Below, piece by piece: positions 31,911 through 39,352 of a stretch of 64,000 nucleotides of DNA. The DNA comes from UBA2966 sp965242505 (GTDB lineage: Bacteria; Pseudomonadota; Alphaproteobacteria; UBA2966), in NCBI GenBank assembly GCA_965242505.1, contig OZ251449.1, positions 3,162,001-3,226,000 on the forward strand, in the 5' to 3' direction. The position numbers and the translations under genes were made by a program. The notes below the pieces were generated by a model. The model did not search any database. It was not told the DNA's origin and saw nothing but the letters and a program-made list of their open reading frames with translations. Within the stretch, counting starts at the first letter, position 1. Each line of letters opens with the position of its first letter.

Positions 31911-32714
31911 TTGTTGACGTCTTTTCAGATCACGCTTCTCGCGTCCGTGCAGGGCGTCACCGAATTCCTGCCGATATCCTCGTCGGGGCATCTGGTCCTG
32001 ATCCCGATATTGACCGGATGGGTCGACCAGGGACTGATGCTGGATATCGCCGTACACGTCGGGACTCTGGGCGCGGTCATCATCTACTTCTGGCGTGACT
32101 CCTGGACCGCGGCCAAAGGACTGGTCCGCCTGTCCGGCGGACGCCCATCGCCTGACGCCCGGCTCGCGGCCAATCTGATCGTCGCCACGGTCCCGATCGT
32201 CGGCGCGGGCGCCGCGGTAATCTATTTCGATTTTTTCCACCTGTGGCGAAACGCCGAAGTCATCGGCTGGAGCATGCTCGGCTTCGGCATCCTGCTTTAC
32301 GTCGCGGATCGCCTGAGTATGACCGTGCATCGCATCGAACATATGCGCGTCGGCGCCGCCCTGACGATCGGCGTGGCGCAAGTCGCGGCGCTCATACCCG
32401 GCGCGAGCCGCGCGGGCGTCACCATAACCGCCGCCCGCATGCTCGGTTTCGAGAGGGCCGAGTCCGCGAGGTTCTCGATGCTCCTCTCCATCCCGACGAT
32501 CTTCGCGGCCGGGTTCGTCGGCATTCACGGCATCGCCAACTCCCGGGACGTGGCGCTGGGCATGGACGCAATCATCGCGGCCGGGTGCGCCTTCGTCGCC
32601 GCCCTTCTCGCCATCGCGCTGCTCATGACGTGGCTGCGCCGCTGGAGCTATACCCCGTTCGTGATCTATCGCGTCGCCCTGGGCGCGGCTCTGCTGTACT
32701 GGGTATACTTTTGA
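31911..32714 (+). CDS. uppP: Undecaprenyl-diphosphatase (BacA/UppP)
   Basis: A 267-residue polytopic membrane enzyme that converts undecaprenyl diphosphate to the monophosphate carrier used for peptidoglycan and LPS. Both signatures are present: VTEFLPISSSGHL near the N-terminus and PGASRAGVTI in the second half. Several hydrophobic segments (for example GAALTIGVAQVAALI and ALLAIALLMTWL) fit the usual eight helices. The start appears to be TTG (31911, or TTG 31914); nearby ATG codons are out of frame. A -35/-10 pair lies upstream. It is divergent from gltD and convergent with the NDUFA9-like gene. Confidence 0.93.
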   Translation: MLTSFQITLLASVQGVTEFLPISSSGHLVLIPILTGWVDQGLMLDIAVHVGTLGAVIIYFWRDSWTAAKGLVRLSGGRPSPDARLAANLIVATVPIVGAGAAVIYFDFFHLWRNAEVIGWSMLGFGILLYVADRLSMTVHRIEHMRVGAALTIGVAQVAALIPGASRAGVTITAARMLGFERAESARFSMLLSIPTIFAAGFVGIHGIANSRDVALGMDAIIAAGCAFVAALLAIALLMTWLRRWSYTPFVIYRVALGAALLYWVYF

Positions 32715-32729
32715 CGCTCGGAACGACGG

Positions 32730-33701
32730 TCAGCTCGACGTCGCCGGTTCACGGGCGGCGCGGCGTCGGTATCTCCGGAGATAGCGTGGAACGATGGACT
32801 CGACGGAGCGCGGGGTCATTCCTAGGTGCGAGAATCCCAAGGCGCCGTCGGCGACCACGTTGTCCTCCGACAGGAGCGTGAGTTGATCCCGTGTCAACGG
32901 TGGAGTCGGGAGCAACTCAAGGAGCAGCGCCTTGATCCTGGCGACCCTGAAGGGCACCGGCGCGAGAAGGCGGCGGCGTCCCGTCTGACGGCAAATCAAT
33001 TCCATGACTTCCCTGTAGGAATATGTCCGCGGGCCTCCCAGTTCGTAGGTCCCGCCATTGCTCGCCCCGGTATCCAGCATCCTCATGATGGCGTCGGCCA
33101 CGTCGCCGACATAAACCGGTTGCAGTCGGTTACCGCCGGCATCGCGCAAACCATGGCCGAAGATCGGTAGCACGGGAGACATGCGCGCGATCGCCGCGAA
33201 CCGATTGAAAAATCGATCTTCGGCGCCGAATACGACGCCTGGACGCACCACGGTGACCGAGGGAAACGCCGCGCGCGCGCGCGCCTCGCCCGCGGCCTTC
33301 GATGCGGCGTAAACGGATTCGGACGACGAATCCGCGCCCAGAGCAGAGACGAGAACCAGACGCTCGACCCCGCACTCCTCCGCCGCCTCGGCGACCCGCT
33401 CCGCACCCTCGACATGAATGGACTGGAACGTTTGAAGACCGCGGCTGTAAAGGACGCCCACCGAGAAAATCGCCACGTCGGCGCCTCGCACGGCGGCCCT
33501 GACGCTGTCGTCATCGCGAATGTCGGCGGATACGGAAACGATCTGCCCTACATCGCCCATCGGTTGCAGGAACCGCGCGTTCTCCGCGTCGCGCACGGCG
33601 ACGCGAACACGATCTCCTCTGGCGGAGAGCCGCTTGACCAGATATCGTCCGATGAAGCCCGACCCGCCGAACACCGTCACCAACCGATTGGCCACGCCCA
33701 T
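32730..33701 (-). CDS. Complex I NDUFA9-like NAD(P)-binding protein
   Basis: A 323-residue atypical SDR of the NDUFA9 group. In mitochondria and alphaproteobacteria related proteins associate with NADH dehydrogenase or act as ubiquinone-biosynthesis helpers. Seen: TVFGGSGFIGRYLVKRL (dinucleotide loop), FSVGVLYS, LVLVSALGAD, VYAASKAAGEA, VVRPGVVFGAEDRFFNRFAAIA and the C-terminal LTRDQLTLLSEDNVV typical of this group. The ATG at 33701 is chosen because the Rossmann motif begins a few residues later; a GGGAG lies only two bases upstream, a poor spacing. It is convergent with uppP. Confidence 0.87.
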   Translation of the reverse strand: MGVANRLVTVFGGSGFIGRYLVKRLSARGDRVRVAVRDAENARFLQPMGDVGQIVSVSADIRDDDSVRAAVRGADVAIFSVGVLYSRGLQTFQSIHVEGAERVAEAAEECGVERLVLVSALGADSSSESVYAASKAAGEARARAAFPSVTVVRPGVVFGAEDRFFNRFAAIARMSPVLPIFGHGLRDAGGNRLQPVYVGDVADAIMRMLDTGASNGGTYELGGPRTYSYREVMELICRQTGRRRLLAPVPFRVARIKALLLELLPTPPLTRDQLTLLSEDNVVADGALGFSHLGMTPRSVESIVPRYLRRYRRRAAREPATSS

Positions 33702-33808
33702 ACTCCCGGCCCAGAATCCTCTACCGCCAGTATTGTCATCTTGCGAACCTTCAGACAAGCGACCGCGCGAGAACGGGTCCGACGCTTCCGGCCCGGAACG
33801 TCGCGCCG

Positions 33809-33837
33809 TTGACATCAGCGGAGCGTGGCGGTAACGA
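33809..33837 (+). promoter_or_regulatory. Sigma-70 promoter for tRNA-Leu
   Basis: A perfect -35 TTGACA (33809-33814) and TAACGA (33832-33837) are 17 bases apart, with the tRNA 5' end 13 bases further on. This is the best consensus promoter in the window. Confidence 0.75.
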
Positions 33838-33850
33838 CTGACGACACCGA

Positions 33851-33937
33851 GCCCAGGTGGCGGAATTGGCAGACGCGCTAGCTTCAGGTGCTAGTGGCCG
33901 CAAGGTCGTGGAAGTTCGAGTCTTCTCCTGGGCACCA
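33851..33937 (+). tRNA. tRNA-Leu (anticodon CAG)
   Basis: An 87-nt cloverleaf including an encoded CCA. The acceptor stem pairs GCCCAGG with CCTGGGC, followed by discriminator A and CCA. The D-arm starts GGTGGCGGAATTGGCAGACG, a leucine/class II hallmark. The anticodon stem GCTAGC...GCTAGT encloses loop TTCAGGT, giving CAG (reads CTG). A long variable arm (TGGCCGCAAGGTCGTG) and T-loop GTTCGAGTC follow. An RNase D-like gene begins 43 bases downstream with no obvious terminator between. Confidence 0.95.
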
Positions 33938-33980
33938 CCCGCCTCCGTTGAAGCGGCGCGGGACCACGCAAGGCGACGCA

Positions 33981-34592
33981 ATGGCCATTGAAGTCCACAG
34001 GGGTGATCTGCCCGCCGGTCTCGATTTCGGCGCCAGTGTCGCGGTCGATACGGAAACGATGGGTCTGAACCCCACACGCGACCGCCTGTGCGTCCTGCAA
34101 GTCTCGGAGGGCGATGGAAACAGCCATCTCGTCCAGTTCGGGCCCGACGAATTCACCGCGCCGAACCTCCTGGCGTTGCTGACCGATCCCGACATCACCA
34201 AGATCTTTCACTTCGCTCGGTTCGATATCGCGGCGATCCTCCAGCACCTGAAGGTCCTGTGCGCGCCCGTATATTGCACGAAGATCGCGTCCAGGCTCGC
34301 CCGAACCTATACCGACCGTCACGGCCTCAAGGATCTGTGCCGGGAGCTTCTCAAGATAGACCTCAACAAGCAGCAGCAGTCATCGGACTGGGGCGCCGAA
34401 ACGCTCAGCAAGGAACAGTTGAAATACGCAGCCGCGGATGTTCTGTATCTGCACGACCTGAAACGGGCGCTCGACGCGATGCTGGAACGTGAAGGACGAA
34501 TGCGTTTCGCCAACGCCTGTTTCGCGTTTTTGCCGGTGCGCGCGGAACTCGATCTGGCGGGCTGGCCGGAAGAGGATTTATTCGCGCATTGA
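33981..34592 (+). CDS. rnd: Ribonuclease D-like 3'-5' exonuclease (single domain)
   Basis: A 203-residue DEDDy exonuclease that covers only the catalytic domain; the HRDC domains of full RNase D are absent, as in many alphaproteobacteria. Motif I is VDTETMGL, motif II is FHFARFDIAAI, and motif III is YAAADVLYLHDLKRAL with the Tyr-x3-Asp of the DEDDy type. It could trim the 3' ends of tRNA precursors. The ATG at 33981 has AAGG upstream. Its position 43 bp after tRNA-Leu(CAG) suggests co-transcription with a likely substrate. The last 104 bp overlap an in-frame-independent open stretch leading to kdsD, which I start later. Confidence 0.9.
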   Translation: MAIEVHRGDLPAGLDFGASVAVDTETMGLNPTRDRLCVLQVSEGDGNSHLVQFGPDEFTAPNLLALLTDPDITKIFHFARFDIAAILQHLKVLCAPVYCTKIASRLARTYTDRHGLKDLCRELLKIDLNKQQQSSDWGAETLSKEQLKYAAADVLYLHDLKRALDAMLEREGRMRFANACFAFLPVRAELDLAGWPEEDLFAH

Positions 34593-34677
34593 AGCCGCTC
34601 TCCCATACGGGTTTAGATATCCGGACTCGCTCGGCCTGGCGGGAAGGTCGATTCGCCGGTTGCGTCCGACACATGCC

Positions 34678-35736
34678 ATGCCGCGTTCGTGGACCGGCGT
34701 CGACGGCGCTCGGCGGAACGCCGGTTTTGAAGGCGTGAACGCCAGGCGCAGGTCGACTGCGGCCGACATCGGCGGCGAAGGGGACCTCGGCGCCGCCAGA
34801 CGCGTGTTGGCGCTGGAGATGCGGGGTCTGGAAGCGCTGAGCCGGATTCTCGACCGCGCCTTCACCGACGCCGTCGACGCGATATCCATGGCCGCCGGGC
34901 GCGTCGTCGTGACCGGGATGGGCAAGAGCGGCCACATAGCCCGCAAGATCGCGTCCACGCTGTCCTCCACCGGATCGCCAGCCCTCTACATACATCCGGG
35001 CGAGGCTGGACATGGAGACCTCGGCATGATCGCCGACGGCGATGTCGTCGTCGCATTGTCCAATTCCGGCGAGACGCCGGAGCTCTCGGCTATCATCGCG
35101 TTCACGCGCCGATTCGAGTTGCCGCTCATCGCGATTCTCGGCAACCCCGACAGCGCGCTGGGAGAGGCCGCCGATATCCTTCTGACCCTCCCGGCGGCGC
35201 CCGAAGCCTGCCCGATGGGCCTTGCGCCGACGACCTCGAGCACCATGATGCTCGCGCTGGGAGACGCGCTCGCCGTCGCCCTCCTCGAACGCCGGGGATT
35301 TTCGCCCGACGACTTCCATATATTGCATCCCGAAGGAAAGTTGGGACAGCGCCTGATCCGGGTATCCGAAATCATGCACACCGGCGACGTTATGCCGCTC
35401 GTCCCCCCGGATATGGGAATGGCGGACGTCATCCTGACCATGACCGCGAAGAGTTTCGGCTGTGTCGGAGTCGTCAAGGAACGGAACCGTAGACTTCTGG
35501 GGGTCATCACCGACGGCGACCTGCGTCGGCACATGAATGAGAAACTCCTCGATCGATTCGCCCGCGACGTCATGACGCAGAACCCGAGAACGATCCGGCC
35601 TCAGGCCCTGGCCGCGGAAGCCGTCCGCAGCATGAACGCTCACGACCGGCCGGTCACCAGCCTGTTCGTCCTGGATCGGGCCCGGGTGGTCGGGATCATC
35701 CATATCCACGACTGCCTGCGGGCCGGGGTGGCATGA
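34678..35736 (+). CDS. kdsD: Arabinose-5-phosphate isomerase (KpsF/GutQ family)
   Basis: A 352-residue isomerase that converts ribulose-5-P to arabinose-5-P, the first step to Kdo for LPS. The SIS sugar-isomerase domain contains VVVTGMGKSGHIARKIAST and ALSNSGETPEL. It is followed by two CBS motifs (SEIMHTGDVMPLVPPDMGM, ITDGDLRRHM, DVMTQNPRTIRPQ, FVLDRARVVGIIHIHDC). I use the ATG at 34678; an in-frame GTG at 34735 gives a length closer to the family norm (333 residues), and an upstream extension overlapping rnd is unlikely. Its stop overlaps lptC (ATGA). It leads the lpt cluster, matching its role in LPS supply. Confidence 0.9.
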   Translation: MPRSWTGVDGARRNAGFEGVNARRRSTAADIGGEGDLGAARRVLALEMRGLEALSRILDRAFTDAVDAISMAAGRVVVTGMGKSGHIARKIASTLSSTGSPALYIHPGEAGHGDLGMIADGDVVVALSNSGETPELSAIIAFTRRFELPLIAILGNPDSALGEAADILLTLPAAPEACPMGLAPTTSSTMMLALGDALAVALLERRGFSPDDFHILHPEGKLGQRLIRVSEIMHTGDVMPLVPPDMGMADVILTMTAKSFGCVGVVKERNRRLLGVITDGDLRRHMNEKLLDRFARDVMTQNPRTIRPQALAAEAVRSMNAHDRPVTSLFVLDRARVVGIIHIHDCLRAGVA

Positions 35737-36422
35737 ACACGTCCGTTCCGGCCCGCGGACCGACACGCTCGGAGCCCCACGCCCGAACGAACGCGGCGTC
35801 GATACCCGCCATCGCGGGAACCGCGCGCTTCGGGGCTCGCCGCAACCGTATCGTAAGCGCGCTGAAAGTGCTTTTGCCGCTGGTCGCGGCGGCTATCGCC
35901 GGCTTCACTTTCGCCTGGCCCGGCGCCTACGACGACTCGCCGAAAATCGCGCTTACCTTCGCGGAAACCAGTTCGACGGACGCCGTGACGCCGAGCATGG
36001 CCAACGCCCGTTACGTGGGTATGGACGCGGACAACCGATCTTTCTTCGTGACGGCGGACAAGGCGACCCAGGATCCGACCCGACCGGAGCTGATCGACAT
36101 GGTCGAGATCCGCGCCGACATGACACTGGACAACGGCGTGTGGATGTCCGTGGCGGCGTCGCGCGGCAGATACGACCACGCGCGCGAGACCCTGCAACTC
36201 GCGGGGCCCATCGATATTTTCTCCAATCTCGGTTACGAGTTCCACGCCGAGACGGCCCGCGTCGATCTGCGAAACAAGATCGCGGCAAGCGATGCCCCCG
36301 TCCAGGGTCACGGCCCGTTCGGGACGTTGCGCGCCGACCGCTTCCGGGTCATGGATCGAGGCAGAAGGTTACTGTTCGACGATAACGTCAGGATGATCGT
36401 CCGACCGCACGGAGATGGATGA
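35733..36422 (+). CDS. lptC: LPS export periplasmic protein LptC
   Basis: A 229-residue LptC, the bitopic inner-membrane protein passing LPS from LptBFG to LptA. An unusually long basic cytoplasmic N-terminus (about 40 residues) is followed by one transmembrane helix (VLLPLVAAAIAGFTFAW). A periplasmic beta-jellyroll then contains MANARYVGMDADNRSFFVTA and LGYEFHAETARVDLRNKIA. It overlaps kdsD and lptA by four bases on each side, so it sits in a tightly coupled operon. Confidence 0.9.
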   Translation: MNTSVPARGPTRSEPHARTNAASIPAIAGTARFGARRNRIVSALKVLLPLVAAAIAGFTFAWPGAYDDSPKIALTFAETSSTDAVTPSMANARYVGMDADNRSFFVTADKATQDPTRPELIDMVEIRADMTLDNGVWMSVAASRGRYDHARETLQLAGPIDIFSNLGYEFHAETARVDLRNKIAASDAPVQGHGPFGTLRADRFRVMDRGRRLLFDDNVRMIVRPHGDG

Positions 36423-37015
36423 GAGTGCGCCCGCGTCGACGAAAGTTCGGCGGCCTGCATTCATTCCGCCATCCATGCCTCGCGGGCCTCGTCATCTATG
36501 CCGTTTCGCTGTCCGCAGCTCCGGCGTGGGCGCAGAGCGCGCCTCTTTCCGGACTGGACGCCGACAAGCCCTTCGAGATCTCCGCAGACTCCCTGGAAGT
36601 CCAACAAGACGAGAACATCGCCACATTCGCGGGAAACGTGGATGCGCGTCAGGGAAACATGCGCTTGAGGGCCGATCGGCTGACGGTCCACTATCGCGGC
36701 GGCGAAAGCGGCGAGGCGGGCGCCAGCGCGGTCAGCCGGATCGACGCTTCCGGCTCGATCTTCATCGACTCCGGCCGCGAAACGGCGCAAGGTGAAGCGG
36801 GCGTATACGATGTCGAGAACGGTCTCGTCACCCTGACCCGGAACGTGGTCCTGACACGGGGAGAAAACGTGATCCGCGGCGACCGACTGGTTTTGAACCT
36901 GGTTACGGGACAGGCTCGTGTGGAGGGCGGAGCGGACGCGACCCGGCCGGGGCGACGGGTCCACGGCTTGTTCATTCCACGACGATCGTCCGAATCGGAA
37001 AACGAACCGGAGTGA
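36419..37015 (+). CDS. lptA: LPS transport periplasmic protein LptA
   Basis: A 198-residue OstA/LptA-type protein forming the periplasmic LPS bridge. A signal peptide (hydrophobic LAGLVIYAVSLSAAPAWA, cleavage after AWA) precedes the OstA fold: FEISADSLEVQQDENIATF, GNVDARQGNMRLRADRLTV, and a repeat of GVYDVENGLVTLTRNVVL. Start overlaps lptC by four bases; lptB follows after six. It would bridge LptC to outer-membrane LptD. Confidence 0.9.
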   Translation: MRVRPRRRKFGGLHSFRHPCLAGLVIYAVSLSAAPAWAQSAPLSGLDADKPFEISADSLEVQQDENIATFAGNVDARQGNMRLRADRLTVHYRGGESGEAGASAVSRIDASGSIFIDSGRETAQGEAGVYDVENGLVTLTRNVVLTRGENVIRGDRLVLNLVTGQARVEGGADATRPGRRVHGLFIPRRSSESENEPE

Positions 37016-37021
37016 CGCGCA

Positions 37022-37873
37022 ATGATGCTTCGCGGCAGTTCGGGAAGGGTGACGGGGACCGACGAGCGCCGCGCGTCCGATCGACAACCCGCGCCCTTCG
37101 ACGGCGCCGGGACGGGGACCGCCCCGGCGCCGCCTCGACTCCTGGCGGACAATTCGGGGCTGCTCGCCAGTAATATCGGCAAGCGCTTCAGGAAACGCCC
37201 CGTGCTGCGAGACGTCACGCTGACGGTCCAGCGCGGCGAGGCGGTCGGATTGCTGGGCCCCAACGGCGCAGGCAAGACGACCTGCTTCCATATCATCACG
37301 GGATTGGTTTTCCCCGACTACGGCGCGATCATTCTCGACGGCCATGACATCACCGATTTGCCCATGTACCGACGCGCGCGCCTGGGCATCGGATATCTGC
37401 CGCAGGAAGCGTCCATATTCCGAGGGTTGACCGTCGAGAACAATATCCGCGCCGTCCTGGATGTCGTCGAACCCGTACGCGACGCCCGCGAAGCCATGCT
37501 TGACGATCTGCTTGGCGAGTTCTCGATTTCGCATCTGAGGAGAACGCCGGCCGTCGCGCTGTCGGGAGGCGAGCGGCGCAGGGTCGAAATCGCGCGCGCC
37601 CTGGCCACGCGACCGAACTTCATGATGCTCGACGAACCGCTGGCGGGTATCGATCCGATCGCGGTGGGCGACATCCGCGATCTCGTATCTCACCTCAAGG
37701 ACCGCGGTATCGGCGTGCTGATCACGGATCACAACGTGCGGGAGACCCTCGACATCATCGACCGCGCGTACATCCTTCACGAGGGTCGGTTGCTGCTGGA
37801 GGGCGCGCCGTCCGACATCGTCGCGCACGAGGATGTGCGCCGCGTGTATCTCGGGGATCGGTTCAGTCTGTAG
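37022..37873 (+). CDS. lptB: LPS export ABC transporter ATP-binding protein LptB
   Basis: A 283-residue ABC ATPase powering LPS extraction. Walker A is GPNGAGKTT, Q-loop region GYLPQEASIFRGLTV, signature LSGGERRRVEIARAL, Walker B MMLDEPLAGIDP, and the switch histidine lies in LITDHNVRETLDI. About 45 low-complexity Pro/Ala-rich residues precede the usual start around NIGKRFRKRPVLRDV, an extension seen in some alphaproteobacteria, or the true start is internal. Normally rpoN follows lptB; here only 225 bp separate it from hpf. Confidence 0.95.
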   Translation: MMLRGSSGRVTGTDERRASDRQPAPFDGAGTGTAPAPPRLLADNSGLLASNIGKRFRKRPVLRDVTLTVQRGEAVGLLGPNGAGKTTCFHIITGLVFPDYGAIILDGHDITDLPMYRRARLGIGYLPQEASIFRGLTVENNIRAVLDVVEPVRDAREAMLDDLLGEFSISHLRRTPAVALSGGERRRVEIARALATRPNFMMLDEPLAGIDPIAVGDIRDLVSHLKDRGIGVLITDHNVRETLDIIDRAYILHEGRLLLEGAPSDIVAHEDVRRVYLGDRFSL

Positions 37874-38072
37874 AATGCCTCATGACGTCGACTCCGAAAC
37901 CGGGGTTACGGCGAAACCGGTCTCCGGTCATGACGCAGTGTTCCCGCAGCCGCTCGAGCTCCTGGGGCTTGTGGACCTTGGGACAGATGGTTGACAGTAA
38001 ATGACCCTTGCTCCTAGTGTCCCGCCGCCTCGCGCGGACCTGGATTTTGCCGCGCCACCGGAATGTCTGCAT
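37863..38072 (-). CDS. Possible small ORF antisense to the lptB-hpf gap
   Basis: A 69-residue open frame ending in the tail of lptB. Its middle reads HLLSTICPKVHKPQELERL and it is rich in Arg and charged residues. It occupies the place where rpoN would normally lie. I recognise no family; an in-frame internal ATG at 37931 would give a very short product. It may be a chance frame in GC-rich DNA or a remnant of a former gene. Confidence 0.2.
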   Translation of the reverse strand: MQTFRWRGKIQVRARRRDTRSKGHLLSTICPKVHKPQELERLREHCVMTGDRFRRNPGFGVDVMRHSTD

Positions 38073-38098
38073 CGGCGCTCGGGCCGGACGAGATATCC

Positions 38099-38665
38099 AT
38101 GCACATCACCGTGACCGGAAAACAGATAGACGTGGGCGACGCGCTCCGGGCCCATGTCGAAGAGAGAATCACGGCGGGAACCGAGAAGTATTTCGGCAAC
38201 CCGATCGATGCCCAAGTGGTGTTTTCCCGCGAGGGTCCCCTGCATCGCGTGGACTGCTCGGTGCACGTCGGCGCGGGGATATACGTCAAGGGTCACGCCT
38301 CCGCCGCCGACGCCTACGCCGGATTCGATGCCGCGGCGGAACGCGTGGAAAAAAGGTTGCGACGATACAAGCGGCGCTTGAGAAACCACCACAAGGTGCC
38401 GCCGGTCGAGGTCGTGGAGGCGCCGACCTATGTCCTGTCCAGCGAAGAGGAGGGTCGGGACGCCGCGGCGGACGCGCAACCCGTGATCGTCGCCGAGTCG
38501 ACTACCAATGTGCCGACCGTCACGGTCGGTGAGGCCGTGATGCGACTCGATCTCGCGAACGTCCCGGCGCTCATGTTCCGCAATCGCGCGCACGGCGGAC
38601 TGAGCGTCGTGTACCGACGCGAAGACGGCAACATCGGCTGGATCGATCCGAGGAATCCCGTTTGA
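38099..38665 (+). CDS. hpf: Ribosome hibernation promoting factor, long form
   Basis: A 188-residue long HPF that drives formation of inactive 100S ribosomes. The N-terminal domain (MHITVTGKQIDVGDALRAHV, HASAADAYAGFDAAAERVE) is the YfiA/HPF ribosome-binding part. The C-terminal domain carries MRLDLANVPALMFRNRAHG and VVYRREDGNIGWIDP, the dimerising tail of long HPF. I start at the ATG at 38099, where the family N-terminus begins. Its place between the lpt genes and ptsN is standard for alphaproteobacteria, except for the missing rpoN. Confidence 0.93.
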   Translation: MHITVTGKQIDVGDALRAHVEERITAGTEKYFGNPIDAQVVFSREGPLHRVDCSVHVGAGIYVKGHASAADAYAGFDAAAERVEKRLRRYKRRLRNHHKVPPVEVVEAPTYVLSSEEEGRDAAADAQPVIVAESTTNVPTVTVGEAVMRLDLANVPALMFRNRAHGGLSVVYRREDGNIGWIDPRNPV

Positions 38666-38695
38666 CCCGTCGCCAGGCTCATCGGAGCGCGTCGA

Positions 38696-39160
38696 ATGGA
38701 GTTCGCTGACTTGCTGAAGCCGGAAGCCGTCATTCCTCAGCTGAGGGCGGACAGTAAAAAACAGGCGTTGCAGGGGCTGGCGGCCTTCGCGTCCGAACTG
38801 ACCGGCGTCGACGAGCGCATCATTTTCAAAGTGCTGCTGGAACGAGAACGGCTTGGAACCACCGGGGTCGGCAATGGAATCGCCATCCCTCACGGCAGGA
38901 TCGACGACGTCAAGGAACTGTGCGGGATGTTCGCCAGACTGGATACGCCGGTGGATTTCGACGCCATCGACAATCAGCCGGTCGACCTCGTCTTCATGCT
39001 GCTCGCGCCACAGTCCGCAGGCGTAGACCATCTCAAGGCGCTTGCCTGGGCCTCCCGGCTACTCCGCGACCGCGCGGTTTGTGAGAGGCTCCGCGGGTGT
39101 GCGGACCGCGAGGCGATTCTGCAACTGATCAACGGATCGACGACCCCTCACGCCGCTTAG
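38696..39160 (+). CDS. ptsN: Nitrogen-regulatory PTS protein EIIA-Ntr
   Basis: A 154-residue EIIA-Ntr of the regulatory phosphotransferase chain, which affects nitrogen, potassium and stress control. Phosphoacceptor His66 sits in GNGIAIPHGRID; FADLLKPEAVIPQLRADSKKQ starts the protein as in family members. It starts 30 bp after hpf. The TAG stop (39158-39160) is immediately followed by CCCGCATTTC, the terminal motif of repeat copy C, so the stop forms part of the extended repeat end. Confidence 0.95.
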   Translation: MEFADLLKPEAVIPQLRADSKKQALQGLAAFASELTGVDERIIFKVLLERERLGTTGVGNGIAIPHGRIDDVKELCGMFARLDTPVDFDAIDNQPVDLVFMLLAPQSAGVDHLKALAWASRLLRDRAVCERLRGCADREAILQLINGSTTPHAA

Positions 39161-39345
39161 CCCGCATTTCCCATGCCGGCGGGGATCGAGGGTTTCGCGG
39201 CGTTGCGGGACCGCGGTCCACCCCCCTCCCGTCCCCCTGCGTTCTCCCTCCCCCTGGCAGGGGGAGGGTCGGGGTGGGGGTCGCGTCAGGGGAGAGGAGC
39301 GTCAACGGACCCTGTGGCGCCCCCGTCGACGGAACGCGCGCCGCG
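39161..39345 (+). repeat. Dispersed palindromic repeat, copy C
   Basis: It starts right after the ptsN stop with CCCGCATTTCCCATGCCGGC and contains a shortened core hairpin (CCCTCCCCC/GGGGGAGGG) and a plus-strand G-quadruplex motif at 39260-39280. It loses its right terminal arm after CCCGTCGACGG, close to the stop of the convergent Bax-like gene at 39353. The whole convergent gap is repeat. Confidence 0.88.
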
Positions 39346-39352
39346 CGGCGCG

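Noticed and set aside
34489..34677. Extended N-terminus of KdsD overlapping rnd
   Set aside because: It has no family similarity; later starts give normal length.
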